Of a stretch of DNA of 64,000 bases, positions 26,716-35,597 are shown one piece after another. The notes under the pieces are model-generated. The model saw only the letters and a list, made by a program, of their open reading frames with translations. It ran no database searches and was not told the DNA's origin. Both the position numbers and the translations under genes were made by a program. The DNA comes from an uncultured Ruminococcus sp. GTDB taxonomy: Bacteria > Bacillota > Clostridia > Oscillospirales > Acutalibacteraceae. How positions within the stretch are numbered: position 1 is the first letter of the stretch; the number at the start of each line of letters is the position of its first letter. Where the stretch lies: assembly GCA_902801245.1 (NCBI GenBank), contig CADCHW010000005.1, forward strand, positions 1 through 64,000, in the 5' to 3' direction.

Positions 26716-27438
26716 ATGAAAATTGCTATATGTGACGATGACAATAACTTTATTAACGAATTTAATCATATTTTAAAAACATTTTGTTTATCCAATAATA
26801 TTGAATTCACTACAGATAATTTCACATCGGGACGTGAAATTTTAGAATGCTACCTTGAGTATGATATAATATTTCTGGATATAGATATGCCGAAAATCAA
26901 TGGTTTTACCGTTGCCGATAAGATAAATGAGAAAAGTGACGAGGTGAAAACACCCTACATAGTTTTCATCACAAGCCACGATAATCTTGTCTGGGACGCT
27001 CAGAAAAAACGTCCGCTCTACTTTATAAGGAAAAGAAAAGTCGATTCGGAGCTTTCGGACGTTTTTACACTGCTCATGAAAGAAATGAATCGAAAAACTC
27101 AAACCTCAAACCGCTATTCGGTCAAGGATTCGGGACGTTATGTTCACATCAACATTGATAACATTTGTTACATTGACCGTGAGGGTAACTATACGGTTTT
27201 TCATATGATTGACGGCGGAGAATATCGGGAACGTTCCAAGGTTGAGATTCATCGCAAAAAGCTTTCTGATTACGGTTTTGGTCAAATTGCTAAATGCTGT
27301 CTGGTAAAGATTGATAAAATTATAGAATTTTCCAAAGATGAATTAACGCTTGAATGCGGAATCACTCTGCCCATAAGCGGACCGTTTAAGAAGCAAATAT
27401 CGGAAGATTACTTTAAGTATATTTCCGATACACTTTAA
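26716..27438 (+). CDS. LytTR-family response regulator (AgrA-like)
   Basis: A 240-residue two-component regulator. The receiver starts IAICDDDNNF (acidic pocket) with phospho-acceptor Asp55 in IIFLDIDMPKINGF. The C-terminal LytTR DNA-binding domain begins near residue 140 (YSVKDSGRYVHINIDNICYI) and includes HRKKLSDYGFGQIAKCCLV. Start: ATG 26716 with TTAGGAGATAT upstream, rather than the upstream ATG at 26677. Eleven bases separate it from the first of two kinase genes, so it forms a three-gene operon. The signal and targets are unknown. Confidence 0.93.
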   Translation: MKIAICDDDNNFINEFNHILKTFCLSNNIEFTTDNFTSGREILECYLEYDIIFLDIDMPKINGFTVADKINEKSDEVKTPYIVFITSHDNLVWDAQKKRPLYFIRKRKVDSELSDVFTLLMKEMNRKTQTSNRYSVKDSGRYVHINIDNICYIDREGNYTVFHMIDGGEYRERSKVEIHRKKLSDYGFGQIAKCCLVKIDKIIEFSKDELTLECGITLPISGPFKKQISEDYFKYISDTL

Positions 27439-27449
27439 GGAGGGATTTT

Positions 27450-28817
27450 ATGGCATTAACGGCAGTTGACTTTATTGATTTATTTACCGATTTATTAGAA
27501 GGTTTCTTGTTTACGGGTGTTCTGACGCTTATGTTTGAGCCAAAATACAGCAAAAAAATCACAACCATTGCATACATAACAGAATCACTCACAATGTTCG
27601 TGGTTATTGTAATAACTACGTTTCACAAAAACACTATGGAAGTGGACATACCTAAAGTTTTTGTTGATTATGTGCTGTATATTTCCTGCTTTTTCATTTA
27701 CTGTTTAATATTTTTTCACGGTAAAAAAATTATTATGTTTATTGCAACAATTATTCTTTTTGTAATAAACTGTATTTCAGCATTAATATGTGTTATTTTT
27801 GAATATGCGGTATTTGGTATTCTTTGGCAACAGGATTTTTCGGAAATTCAAAAAACTGTAATATTTAGAGTAGTTTTAATTGTAGCAGCACATATTATAG
27901 ATGTATTGATATTCTGGAAATTGATTAAAATAACCTCAAAAAAGAAGTATTTTATAAAACAAACAGATTTTATGACTTTTGTCGTTATTCCTTTGATGAG
28001 TATAATATTAATATTATGTTGCATAAATATATTAGAAGTAAGAAATAATGATATAGAATTATTGATTATACTATTCATTATGAGTTTAATTACTATTGCA
28101 ATAGCAATAATTTACGGTGTAATGTTTTCGAGAATCAGCAAGGATAACCAGCTTAAAACCGATTATCTTTTGACCCAACAGAAAATGAATCTGTACGAAG
28201 AAAGTGTCATTAAGAGCGGCAAACAGATTGAAAAAATGTCGAAAATCAAACACGATATAAAGAATTATCTTCTGAGCATCGGCAATCTTATAAATGATAA
28301 AAAATATGAAGATGCCAAAAAACTTTGCACAGAGATGTCGGATAATTTACAAAGAGTTTATACCCCTGTCAACACGGAAAATATTTTACTTAATGCAATA
28401 GTTAATGTTGAACTTGATAAAGCAGAAAGTGAAAATATTGACTTTAAGGTTGAAATTTTAGACTTTCTTCATGAATTTTCGGGTAACTCCGATATCATTT
28501 CGGTTATAGGAAATATTTGCGACAATGCAATTGAGTATCTCAAAACTCAGCCCAGAGAGCAGAGAATTATGTCGCTTAAAATAACTAAAGCTAATGATTA
28601 TTCGGCTATTGTATGTAAAAATAAGATAAGTAATTCTGTGCTTGATAATAATTCAGCTCTGCAAACAAGTAAATCCGACAAGGAAAATCACGGCAAGGGT
28701 ACAAATATTGTAAAGGAAATTTGTGAAAAATATAACGGAAATGTTTCTTACAAAGAAAAAAACAACGAATTTATTGTCACTGTGCTATTGAAACCACATC
28801 AAGAGGTGACTGTATGA
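27450..28817 (+). CDS. AgrC-like sensor histidine kinase, intact catalytic motifs
   Basis: A 455-residue GHKL kinase. About six to seven membrane helices fill residues 1-225. They are followed by the linker RISKDNQLKTDYLLTQQKMN and a dimerisation helix with the phospho-acceptor His in SKIKHDIKNYLLSIGNL. The ATP-binding domain has the N box GNICDNAIEYL and the lid motif NHGKGTNIVKEICEKY, so it should be active. It starts with AAGGAGGG upstream. The next gene overlaps it by four bases and is a paralogue. Confidence 0.92.
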   Translation: MALTAVDFIDLFTDLLEGFLFTGVLTLMFEPKYSKKITTIAYITESLTMFVVIVITTFHKNTMEVDIPKVFVDYVLYISCFFIYCLIFFHGKKIIMFIATIILFVINCISALICVIFEYAVFGILWQQDFSEIQKTVIFRVVLIVAAHIIDVLIFWKLIKITSKKKYFIKQTDFMTFVVIPLMSIILILCCINILEVRNNDIELLIILFIMSLITIAIAIIYGVMFSRISKDNQLKTDYLLTQQKMNLYEESVIKSGKQIEKMSKIKHDIKNYLLSIGNLINDKKYEDAKKLCTEMSDNLQRVYTPVNTENILLNAIVNVELDKAESENIDFKVEILDFLHEFSGNSDIISVIGNICDNAIEYLKTQPREQRIMSLKITKANDYSAIVCKNKISNSVLDNNSALQTSKSDKENHGKGTNIVKEICEKYNGNVSYKEKNNEFIVTVLLKPHQEVTV

Positions 28818-30133
28818 TATTAACGGCAGAAGATTTACTGGATTTATTCACAGATTTATTTGAAGGTTTTTTGTTTGTAGGAACTTTGACACTTATATTT
28901 GAACCAAAGTATAGCAAAAAAACTACAACAATTGCATACATTTCATTTTCTTTTTTAATTTTTTTGATTCTTGTGCTGACAACTTTTCATCAAAATGATA
29001 CAATGGAAATTAAACCTTACAAATTTGCTGTCGATTATATATTATATACTTTATCATTTTTCTTTTATTGCATAACATTTTTTAAAGATAATATTTTGAT
29101 AATGTTAATTATGCCATTATCGCTTTTAGTTATTAATGGATGTTCAGCACTAATAGCTTTAATTCCTATTTACTTTATTTTTGTTGTAATTTACCAACAG
29201 CCTATTATGCTCATTGAAACTAACGGAATGTTTAAGCTTGTTATTATTTTATTATCTCATTTTTTAGATTTATTGATTTTTTATGCTCTTGTTAAAAAGG
29301 CAGCAAAAAAGAAATATATCATAAATTGTACAGATGTTATATCATTTATCATTATTCCTATAATGTTCATAGTTTTAATAACTTCCTGTATATCTGTTAT
29401 TACTATAAAAGATAATGATGTTGAGCTATTATCTATAATATTAATTATAATTCTGATTACTATTGCAATAGCAATAATTTACAGCGTAATGTTTTCTAGA
29501 ATCAGCAAGGACAACCAACTTAGAACCGAATACCTCCTTACCAAACAAAAAATGAACCTGTACGAAGAAAGTGTCATTAAGAGCGGCAAACAGATTGAGA
29601 AAATGTCAAAAATTAAACATGATATGAAAAATTATCTTTTGAGTATTGGCAGTCTTATAAGCAATAAAAATTACGCAGAAGCCCAAAAGCTTTGCACCGA
29701 GATGTCGGAAAATTTACAAAGCGTGAGCGTTCCGATTAACACAAAAAATATTTTGCTTAACGCTATAATTAATATTGAACTTGATAAAGCCGAAGGTGAA
29801 AATATTAAATTTGAAGTTCGCATTTCCGACTGTTTGAGCGAATTTTCGGGTAACTCCGAAATCATTTCTGTTATCGGAAAAATTTGCGACAACGCTATTG
29901 CCTATTTGAAAACTCAACCTAGAGAATATAGAATTATGTCGCTTGAAATTTTAAATACAAATGATACTGTTATAATTGTATGCAAAAATAAAATTACTAA
30001 GACAATGACAGAAAACAATATTGATAAAAAAATTCTAATCGATATTTGTAAAAAATATAACGGTAATATCTTATATAAAGAGGATAACGGATATTATATT
30101 GTAAAAATTTTATTAAATAAAATCAATAATTAA
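28814..30133 (+). CDS. AgrC-like kinase paralogue with degenerate ATP-binding domain
   Basis: A 439-residue paralogue of the preceding kinase. The two share near-identical linker and His-box sequence (ESVIKSGKQIEKMSKIKHD) and similar membrane helices. In the C-terminal domain the N box reads GKICDNAIAYL (Glu to Ala), and the segment that carries HGKGTNIV in the first kinase is missing; NKITKTMTENN runs directly into IDKKILIDICKKYNGN. Loss of the glycine-rich lid suggests it cannot bind ATP normally and may act as a pseudokinase or heterodimer partner. The reading frame is otherwise intact. A terminator follows. Confidence 0.88.
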   Translation: MILTAEDLLDLFTDLFEGFLFVGTLTLIFEPKYSKKTTTIAYISFSFLIFLILVLTTFHQNDTMEIKPYKFAVDYILYTLSFFFYCITFFKDNILIMLIMPLSLLVINGCSALIALIPIYFIFVVIYQQPIMLIETNGMFKLVIILLSHFLDLLIFYALVKKAAKKKYIINCTDVISFIIIPIMFIVLITSCISVITIKDNDVELLSIILIIILITIAIAIIYSVMFSRISKDNQLRTEYLLTKQKMNLYEESVIKSGKQIEKMSKIKHDMKNYLLSIGSLISNKNYAEAQKLCTEMSENLQSVSVPINTKNILLNAIINIELDKAEGENIKFEVRISDCLSEFSGNSEIISVIGKICDNAIAYLKTQPREYRIMSLEILNTNDTVIIVCKNKITKTMTENNIDKKILIDICKKYNGNILYKEDNGYYIVKILLNKINN

Positions 30134-30136
30134 GCA

Positions 30137-30178
30137 AAAAAATACGCTGTCAAGATAATGTACTGACAGCGTATTTTA
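30137..30178. terminator. Bidirectional terminator after the kinase operon
   Basis: AAAATACGCTGTCA pairs with TGACAGCGTATTTT across an 11-base loop. A- and T-tracts flank both sides, serving the plus-strand kinases and the minus-strand ABC exporter that converge here. Confidence 0.9.
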
Positions 30179-30201
30179 TTATTTAAAAATTTATATTCAA
30201 A

Positions 30202-32181
30202 TTATTCAAGTTCGAAAGCACCCGTATATAACTGGTAATACTTGCCTTTTTCAGAAATAAGCTGTTGGTGATTTCCTCGCTCGATAATTCTGCCAAGCTC
30301 AAGAACCATAATAACATCGGAATTTTTAACCGTTGAAAGTCTGTGGGCAATAACAAACACCGTTCTTCCGTGCATAAGAGAATCCATACCCTTTGTAACA
30401 AGAGATTCCGTTCTTGTATCGATTGAAGATGTTGCTTCATCGAGAATCATAACAGGCGGATCTGCTACAGCCGCACGGGCAATTGACAAGAGCTGACGCT
30501 GTCCCTGCGAAAGACTTCCACCCGTACCGTCAATCATAGTATCGTAACCGTCGGGCAAACGTGAAATAAAATCATGTGCATTGGCAAGCTTTGCCGCCTC
30601 AATACACTCTTCATCGGTCGCATCAAGTTTGCCGTAACGAATATTATCCATAATAGAGCCTGTGAACAAATTTGTTTCCTGCAAAACCATACCAAGTGAA
30701 CGACGAAGGTCTGCTTTTTTAATTTTATTTATGTTAATTCCGTCATAGCGTATCTTACCGTCCGCAATATCATAGAAACGATTTATCAGGTTAGTGATAG
30801 TAGTTTTACCCGCTCCCGTTGCACCTACAAATGCAACTTTCTGACCCGGTTCTGCATAAATTTTTACGTTGTGAAGAACTATTTTTTCAGGCACATAACC
30901 GAAGTCAACGTCAAACAATCTTACATCACCCTTAAGCTCCGTATAGGTAGTTGTGCCGTCGCCGTGCGGATGTTTCCATGCCCAAAGACCTGTTCTCTCT
31001 TCGCACTCAACAATCTTATCTCCCTCATGTTTTGCATTTACAAGTGTTACATAACCGTCGTCAACTTCACTTTCTTCGTCCATAAGTGTGAATATTCTCT
31101 GTGCACCTGCAAGTGCCATAATAATTGAGTTAAATTGCTGTGAAACCTGACCTATTGGAACCGAGAAACTTTTTGAGAGCTGTAAAAAAGACACAATCGC
31201 ACCGACCGTCAAAGAACCAATTCCCGAAAGTGCAAGAACCGCACCTGTAATTGCAACTACGGCATACTGCAAGTTACCTATATTCATCATTATAGGCATA
31301 AGTATATTTGCAAATTTGTTAGCATTATATGCGGATTCGTAAAGCTCCTCGTTAAGCTTGTCGAACTCCTCCTTAGCCTCTTCCTCATGACAGAAAACTT
31401 TTACAACTTTCTGTCCTGTAATCATTTCTTCAATGTAACCATTTACCTTCCCCAAAGACTGCTGCTGACCGACAAAATATTTTCCGCTTCGTCCGCCGAC
31501 ATTTTTCACCACAATCATTTGAATAAATACAAATAAAACTACTACAATTGTCAAATACCAGCTTGTATAAAGCATTCCGCAGAATACAGCAACTATAGTT
31601 ATAATCGAGTTAAAAACCTGCGGAATACTTTGTGAAATCATTTGACGGAGAGTATCGGTATCATTTGTATAATAACTCATAATATCGCCGTGGGTATGTG
31701 TATCAAAATATTTGATTGGGAGCGACTGCATATGCTCAAACATTTCATCACGAACCCTTTTCAACACACCCTGAGAAATTGTAATCATAAGCCGCTGATA
31801 GAGATATGCAGAAATGATACCTGTAGCATAGATAAAAGCCATAATTATCAGTGCTTTTGTGAGTTTTGCAAAGTCAGGATTAACCTGATTAACCAAAGGT
31901 GTAATATAGTTGTCGATAAGTATTTTTAAAAACATCGAACCGATAACATTTACCACAGAACTTATAATAATACAAATTAATACCAAGAAAAATCTCAGCT
32001 TGTAATGTGAGAAAATGTACGACAAAAGTCTTTTAACGGTATTGCCGTCAATCTTTGGCATTTGCGGTTTTCCGCCCGAACCGCCCTGAGGAATACTTTC
32101 AGGTTTGCCATTAACCTTAGCAGATGTATTTTTCGTTACCTTTTCAGTATCGGATTTAGCTTTTACGGCAGCTTTACTCAT
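30202..32181 (-). CDS. ABC exporter half-transporter, second subunit
   Basis: A 659-residue fused permease-ATPase. The N terminus is a polar, Lys/Gly-rich extension (about residues 1-45) and six membrane helices follow. The ATPase has Walker A FVGATGAGKTTITNL, the signature LSQGQRQLLSIARAA and Walker B VMILDEATSSID. An insert between residues 350 and 400 contains WAWKHPHGDGTT. The start at 32181 is preferred over 32187 because GGGGGAA then has proper spacing. It overlaps the end of the partner gene, as expected for a heterodimeric exporter of the BmrCD/LmrCD type. Confidence 0.92.
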   Translation of the reverse strand: MSKAAVKAKSDTEKVTKNTSAKVNGKPESIPQGGSGGKPQMPKIDGNTVKRLLSYIFSHYKLRFFLVLICIIISSVVNVIGSMFLKILIDNYITPLVNQVNPDFAKLTKALIIMAFIYATGIISAYLYQRLMITISQGVLKRVRDEMFEHMQSLPIKYFDTHTHGDIMSYYTNDTDTLRQMISQSIPQVFNSIITIVAVFCGMLYTSWYLTIVVVLFVFIQMIVVKNVGGRSGKYFVGQQQSLGKVNGYIEEMITGQKVVKVFCHEEEAKEEFDKLNEELYESAYNANKFANILMPIMMNIGNLQYAVVAITGAVLALSGIGSLTVGAIVSFLQLSKSFSVPIGQVSQQFNSIIMALAGAQRIFTLMDEESEVDDGYVTLVNAKHEGDKIVECEERTGLWAWKHPHGDGTTTYTELKGDVRLFDVDFGYVPEKIVLHNVKIYAEPGQKVAFVGATGAGKTTITNLINRFYDIADGKIRYDGININKIKKADLRRSLGMVLQETNLFTGSIMDNIRYGKLDATDEECIEAAKLANAHDFISRLPDGYDTMIDGTGGSLSQGQRQLLSIARAAVADPPVMILDEATSSIDTRTESLVTKGMDSLMHGRTVFVIAHRLSTVKNSDVIMVLELGRIIERGNHQQLISEKGKYYQLYTGAFELE

Positions 32182-33931
32182 CGTCATTTCCCCCTTTCAC
32201 CTGTGATTCATAAACTTCTCTGTAAATCTTATTGGACTTCATAAGCTCGGCAGGTGTACCAAAGCCATTCACTTTACCGCCGTCAAGTACAATAATTTTA
32301 TCTGCGTCTTCAACGGAAGATATTCTCTGAGCGATAATAAATTTTGTTGTATCGGGTATTTCCTCCGCAAATGCTTTACGAATAAGAGCATCTGTCTTTG
32401 TATCAACGGCACTTGTGGAATCGTCAAGAATAAGAATTTTCGGCTTTTTGAGCAACGCTCTCGCAATACAAAGTCGCTGCTTCTGACCGCCCGAAACGTT
32501 AGTACCGCCCTGCTCAATATATGTATCATATTTATCGGGGAATTTCTCGATAAAGTCATCAGCTTGGGCAAGCTTACAAACTCTCACGATATCCTCATCG
32601 GTAGCTTCGGGGTTGCCCCAGCGGAGATTTTCTTTTATAGTGCCCGAGAAAAGGACATTCTTCTGAAGAACCATTGCAACTTCGTTTCTGAGAGTTTCGA
32701 GGTCGTAATCACGAACATCAACACCGCCGACAAGAACTTTACCTTTAGTCGCATCGTAAAGTCGTGGAACAAGCTGAACCAGACTTGATTTTGATGAACC
32801 CGTACCGCCGATAATTCCGACTGTTTCACCTGATTTGATATTGATATCGACATCACTAAGACAGAATTTATCACCGCCGTTATAGCTGAATGATACACCC
32901 TCAAACTTAACAGAACCGTCTTTTACTTCGTAAATGGGATTATCGCCGTTTTTAAGGTCTGATACTTCTCTAAGAACCTCGTCAATTCTCTCTATAGATG
33001 CTCTTGAAATAATAATCATCATAAAAATCATTGAAAGCATCATAAGATTCATAAGCATCTGCATAAGGTACGCAAACATACTTGTGAATTTTCCTGTTGT
33101 CATACCCTGCAAAGGATCATTATGAGCTGCAACTATAAGTCTTGAACTAAACCACGAAATCAAAATCATTGAAGTATAAATCACAAACTGCATAAGAGGC
33201 ATATTAAAAATAATTATTTTTTCTGCTCTAATAAACAGATCATAAATTTCTTGTGAAACATTTTTAAATTTCTTATTTTCATGTTCCTCACGAACAAATG
33301 ATTTAACTACTCTGATACCGTGAAGATTTTCGCCTACAATGTTATTGAGCTTATCATACGTTTTGAAAACCCTTTCAAAAATAGGGTGAGATTTCGAGAA
33401 AATAATAATAAAACCGATAAGCAGCACAGGGACTACACCAAGCAGAATCAAGGCTATTCTCGAATTTATTCTGAATGCCATAATCAAGCTGAAAACTATC
33501 ATAGCAGGACTTCTGAAAGCAGCTCTTACTATCATCTGATAAGCATTCTGAACATTAGTAATATCAGTTGTAAGTCGTGTTACAAGGCTTGATGTTGAAA
33601 ATTTGTCTATATTTGAGAAAGAAAAATTCTGCACATTATAGTACATATCCTTTCTCAAATTTTTCGCAAAACCTGCCGAAGCTTTAGCGGCATAATTACC
33701 GGCAAGAGCACCGAAGGTCAATGAAATAAGACATGATGCAACAAGCAATGCACCTGTTTTGTAAATGTACGGCATATCATTTTTACTGATTCCGTAGTCG
33801 ATAAGATTTGCCATTAGCAGAGGAATAATAACCTCCATAATAACCTCACATACTACAAAAAGTGGGGCTAAAAAAGAAGCTGTTTTATACTCTCTGACAG
33901 AGGCAAGAAGTCTTTTTATCATTCTTTTCAC
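32174..33931 (-). CDS. ABC exporter half-transporter, first subunit
   Basis: A 585-residue fused permease-ATPase with six N-terminal membrane helices. The ATPase has Walker A IIGGTGSSKSSLVQL and signature NVSGGQKQRLCIARALL. Walker B is ILILDDSTSAVD: the residue after Walker B is Asp rather than catalytic Glu, so this is the degenerate nucleotide site of a heterodimer, the partner subunit having the consensus DEAT. It follows marR with a four-base overlap. Substrate unknown; drug or peptide export is an inference from MarR control. Confidence 0.93.
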   Translation of the reverse strand: MKRMIKRLLASVREYKTASFLAPLFVVCEVIMEVIIPLLMANLIDYGISKNDMPYIYKTGALLVASCLISLTFGALAGNYAAKASAGFAKNLRKDMYYNVQNFSFSNIDKFSTSSLVTRLTTDITNVQNAYQMIVRAAFRSPAMIVFSLIMAFRINSRIALILLGVVPVLLIGFIIIFSKSHPIFERVFKTYDKLNNIVGENLHGIRVVKSFVREEHENKKFKNVSQEIYDLFIRAEKIIIFNMPLMQFVIYTSMILISWFSSRLIVAAHNDPLQGMTTGKFTSMFAYLMQMLMNLMMLSMIFMMIIISRASIERIDEVLREVSDLKNGDNPIYEVKDGSVKFEGVSFSYNGGDKFCLSDVDINIKSGETVGIIGGTGSSKSSLVQLVPRLYDATKGKVLVGGVDVRDYDLETLRNEVAMVLQKNVLFSGTIKENLRWGNPEATDEDIVRVCKLAQADDFIEKFPDKYDTYIEQGGTNVSGGQKQRLCIARALLKKPKILILDDSTSAVDTKTDALIRKAFAEEIPDTTKFIIAQRISSVEDADKIIVLDGGKVNGFGTPAELMKSNKIYREVYESQVKGGNDDE

Positions 33932-34374
33932 TCCTTATTTTGTATATTATTTATATTATCAACTATTTTGTCTAAGACAGAATAGAAAATTTTCAATTCC
34001 TCGTCGGTTATTCCTTCTCTGAGAGTTTTTTCAAACTCCATTGTATTTGTTTTTATAATGTCGCAGACCTGCAATGCTTTATCGGTTAAAACAAGTTTTT
34101 TAAGCCGTGCATCGTGTGCAACCGAAACACGCTCGATATAGCCTTTTTTTTCCATTAAGGAAATTATACTTGAAGATGTAGAACGGCGAATTGAAAACTC
34201 GTTTTCGATATCCTTTTGGAAAATATCCTCCTCCTTATGATGATAAAGATACATAATAATTCGACCGTTGACGGCAGTCACGTCCTCATCGTTACAAAAT
34301 CTTGGTACGGCATGCCGCATGCAGTTTGACAATTTTCTGATTTCCATACCTAAAAGCCTATCATTTTCCGACAC
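33928..34374 (-). CDS. MarR-family transcriptional regulator
   Basis: A 148-residue winged-helix regulator. The recognition region is DIENEFSIRRSTSSSIISLM followed by the wing EKKGYIERVSVAHDARLKKL, with flanking dimerisation helices. It starts at GTG 34374 with AGGTGG upstream. As first gene of the operon with the ABC exporter, and with a strong dyad over its own promoter, it is very probably an autorepressor of the exporter operon. Confidence 0.93.
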   Translation of the reverse strand: MSENDRLLGMEIRKLSNCMRHAVPRFCNDEDVTAVNGRIIMYLYHHKEEDIFQKDIENEFSIRRSTSSSIISLMEKKGYIERVSVAHDARLKKLVLTDKALQVCDIIKTNTMEFEKTLREGITDEELKIFYSVLDKIVDNINNIQNKE

Positions 34375-34400
34375 AATATATTCACCACCTTAGAAACAAA

Positions 34401-34474
34401 TGTTAGCAAGCGAATTGTTTTATATCTAACAGTTCGCTCACTAACATTATAATACATCACATAAAATTTGTCAA
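34401..34474 (-). promoter_or_regulatory. Promoter and MarR operator of the exporter operon
   Basis: In minus-strand sense TTGACA (34474-34469), 17 bases, TATAAT (34451-34446): a consensus sigma-A promoter. Immediately downstream a 14-bp inverted repeat, TGTTAGTGAGCGAA with TTCGCTTGCTAACA (two mismatches), separated by 18 bases, covers the start region. A near copy of the 44-bp dyad lies upstream of the MerR gene. Confidence 0.82.
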
Positions 34475-34490
34475 CCCATAAAGTGAAATA

Positions 34491-35333
34491 TTATTTATAA
34501 AAATTCTCAATCGCCTGTGCAAAAAATTCGGAAGCACCTTCACCGTATTTTTCATCTGTACTCATCTTAACATCATCATTGCGATAAGATTGTGCAAGAG
34601 AAATCATCATACCCGTTTCGTCCTTAAGCTGGTAAAGTTGTTTTGTAACAAAACCGTACTCAGCAACAACTTCTTTTACTTCAAAAGAATTAATACCGGA
34701 ATCTCTTCTGTCAAAAAGCTTGTTGAGAATTACGTCAATGCGTTTCAAGTAACTCTCTGCAATTTCCTTGCTAATCGGATTTTTCACAGACGACACATAA
34801 TTTTCTTTTCCTCCAAACCACTCAACCATTTTAAGATAGCACTTCTGCACATTCTCACCGGAAACAGTTTCAATATAATGCTCTTTCCACTGCTCCATTC
34901 CACCGAACTCCCGAGCGGCAGTTTCTCTCAATTCATCGGGCATACGGCTAACCATTATGCTGAACAGTTCCTCAATTTCCTTCTTGCTGAAAACTTCAAA
35001 ATCCATTTTGTCCTCTCCTTTTAGAATATCATCGATTCGGTTAATCAAGCGTTCAATACGCTCTTTCTTCGCAATAAACATACTTCTTTGCATTTGAAGT
35101 ATGTAATTGCTGTCAAGATCAGGATTTTCCATAACGGATTTAATTTCTTTTAAAGGTATATCAAACTCACGAAAAAATAATATCTGCTGCAATTGTTTAA
35201 GTGCATTATCATCGTAAAGACGGTATCCGGCTTCGCTCTTATCTGTTGGGTTAAACAATCCGATTTGGTCATAATAGTGAAGTGTCCGTATGCTGATACC
35301 TGTAAGTTCCGATATTTCCTTTACTGTCATCAT
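34491..35333 (-). CDS. MerR-family regulator with TipAS-type ligand domain
   Basis: A 280-residue regulator. The N-terminal MerR winged helix reads TVKEISELTGISIRTLHYYD and GYRLYDDNALKQLQQILFF. A coiled-coil segment (residues 75-110) follows, then a C-terminal TipAS-like domain that in relatives binds thiopeptide antibiotics or other drugs. AGGAGG precedes tandem ATGATG. Its long 5' region carries both a MerR-type dyad and a MarR-type promoter/operator, which ties it to the adjacent exporter. Confidence 0.9.
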   Translation of the reverse strand: MMTVKEISELTGISIRTLHYYDQIGLFNPTDKSEAGYRLYDDNALKQLQQILFFREFDIPLKEIKSVMENPDLDSNYILQMQRSMFIAKKERIERLINRIDDILKGEDKMDFEVFSKKEIEELFSIMVSRMPDELRETAAREFGGMEQWKEHYIETVSGENVQKCYLKMVEWFGGKENYVSSVKNPISKEIAESYLKRIDVILNKLFDRRDSGINSFEVKEVVAEYGFVTKQLYQLKDETGMMISLAQSYRNDDVKMSTDEKYGEGASEFFAQAIENFYK

Positions 35334-35370
35334 TCCGCTTTACCTCCTGTTCTCGGTAAAACCGTTTTAA

Positions 35371-35398
35371 TCTATGACGTTACGTTAAGGTCAATAGT
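35371..35398 (-). promoter_or_regulatory. Probable MerR-type promoter/operator
   Basis: In minus-strand sense TTGACCTTAACGTAACGTCA followed by TAGATT. The GACcTTAACGTaACGTC core resembles operators of TipA-type MerR regulators, which lie in a promoter spacer. It is about 40 bases upstream of the MerR start, suggesting autoregulation. Confidence 0.5.
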
Positions 35399-35451
35399 TT
35401 TTTGAAAAAATTTTGATTTTTTTGAAATTTTAAAAAGCCGAAAAGCAAAAA

Positions 35452-35525
35452 GTTAGTGTACAAACCGTTTTGTATCTAACAGTTCGTACACTAACATTAT
35501 AACATACTATGTAAAAATATGTCAA
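35452..35525 (-). promoter_or_regulatory. Second promoter with a near copy of the MarR operator
   Basis: In minus-strand sense TTGACA (35525-35520), 18 bases, TATAAT (35501-35496), then a 44-bp dyad bounded by GTTAGTGTAC and GTACACTAAC (35452-35495). The dyad centre, including CTAACAGTTCG in plus-strand sense, is nearly the same as upstream of marR, so one repressor probably controls both promoters. Confidence 0.72.
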
Positions 35526-35597
35526 CAAATACCGTCACATAGAATAAATTCTATGTTATGGTGAATTGGCATAGTAACAATCCTTGAGTTTTGTTCA

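Noticed and set aside
35538..35557. Palindrome ACATAGAATAAATTCTATGT as terminator of the HAD gene
   Set aside because: The stem is AT-rich and no T-run follows on the gene strand.
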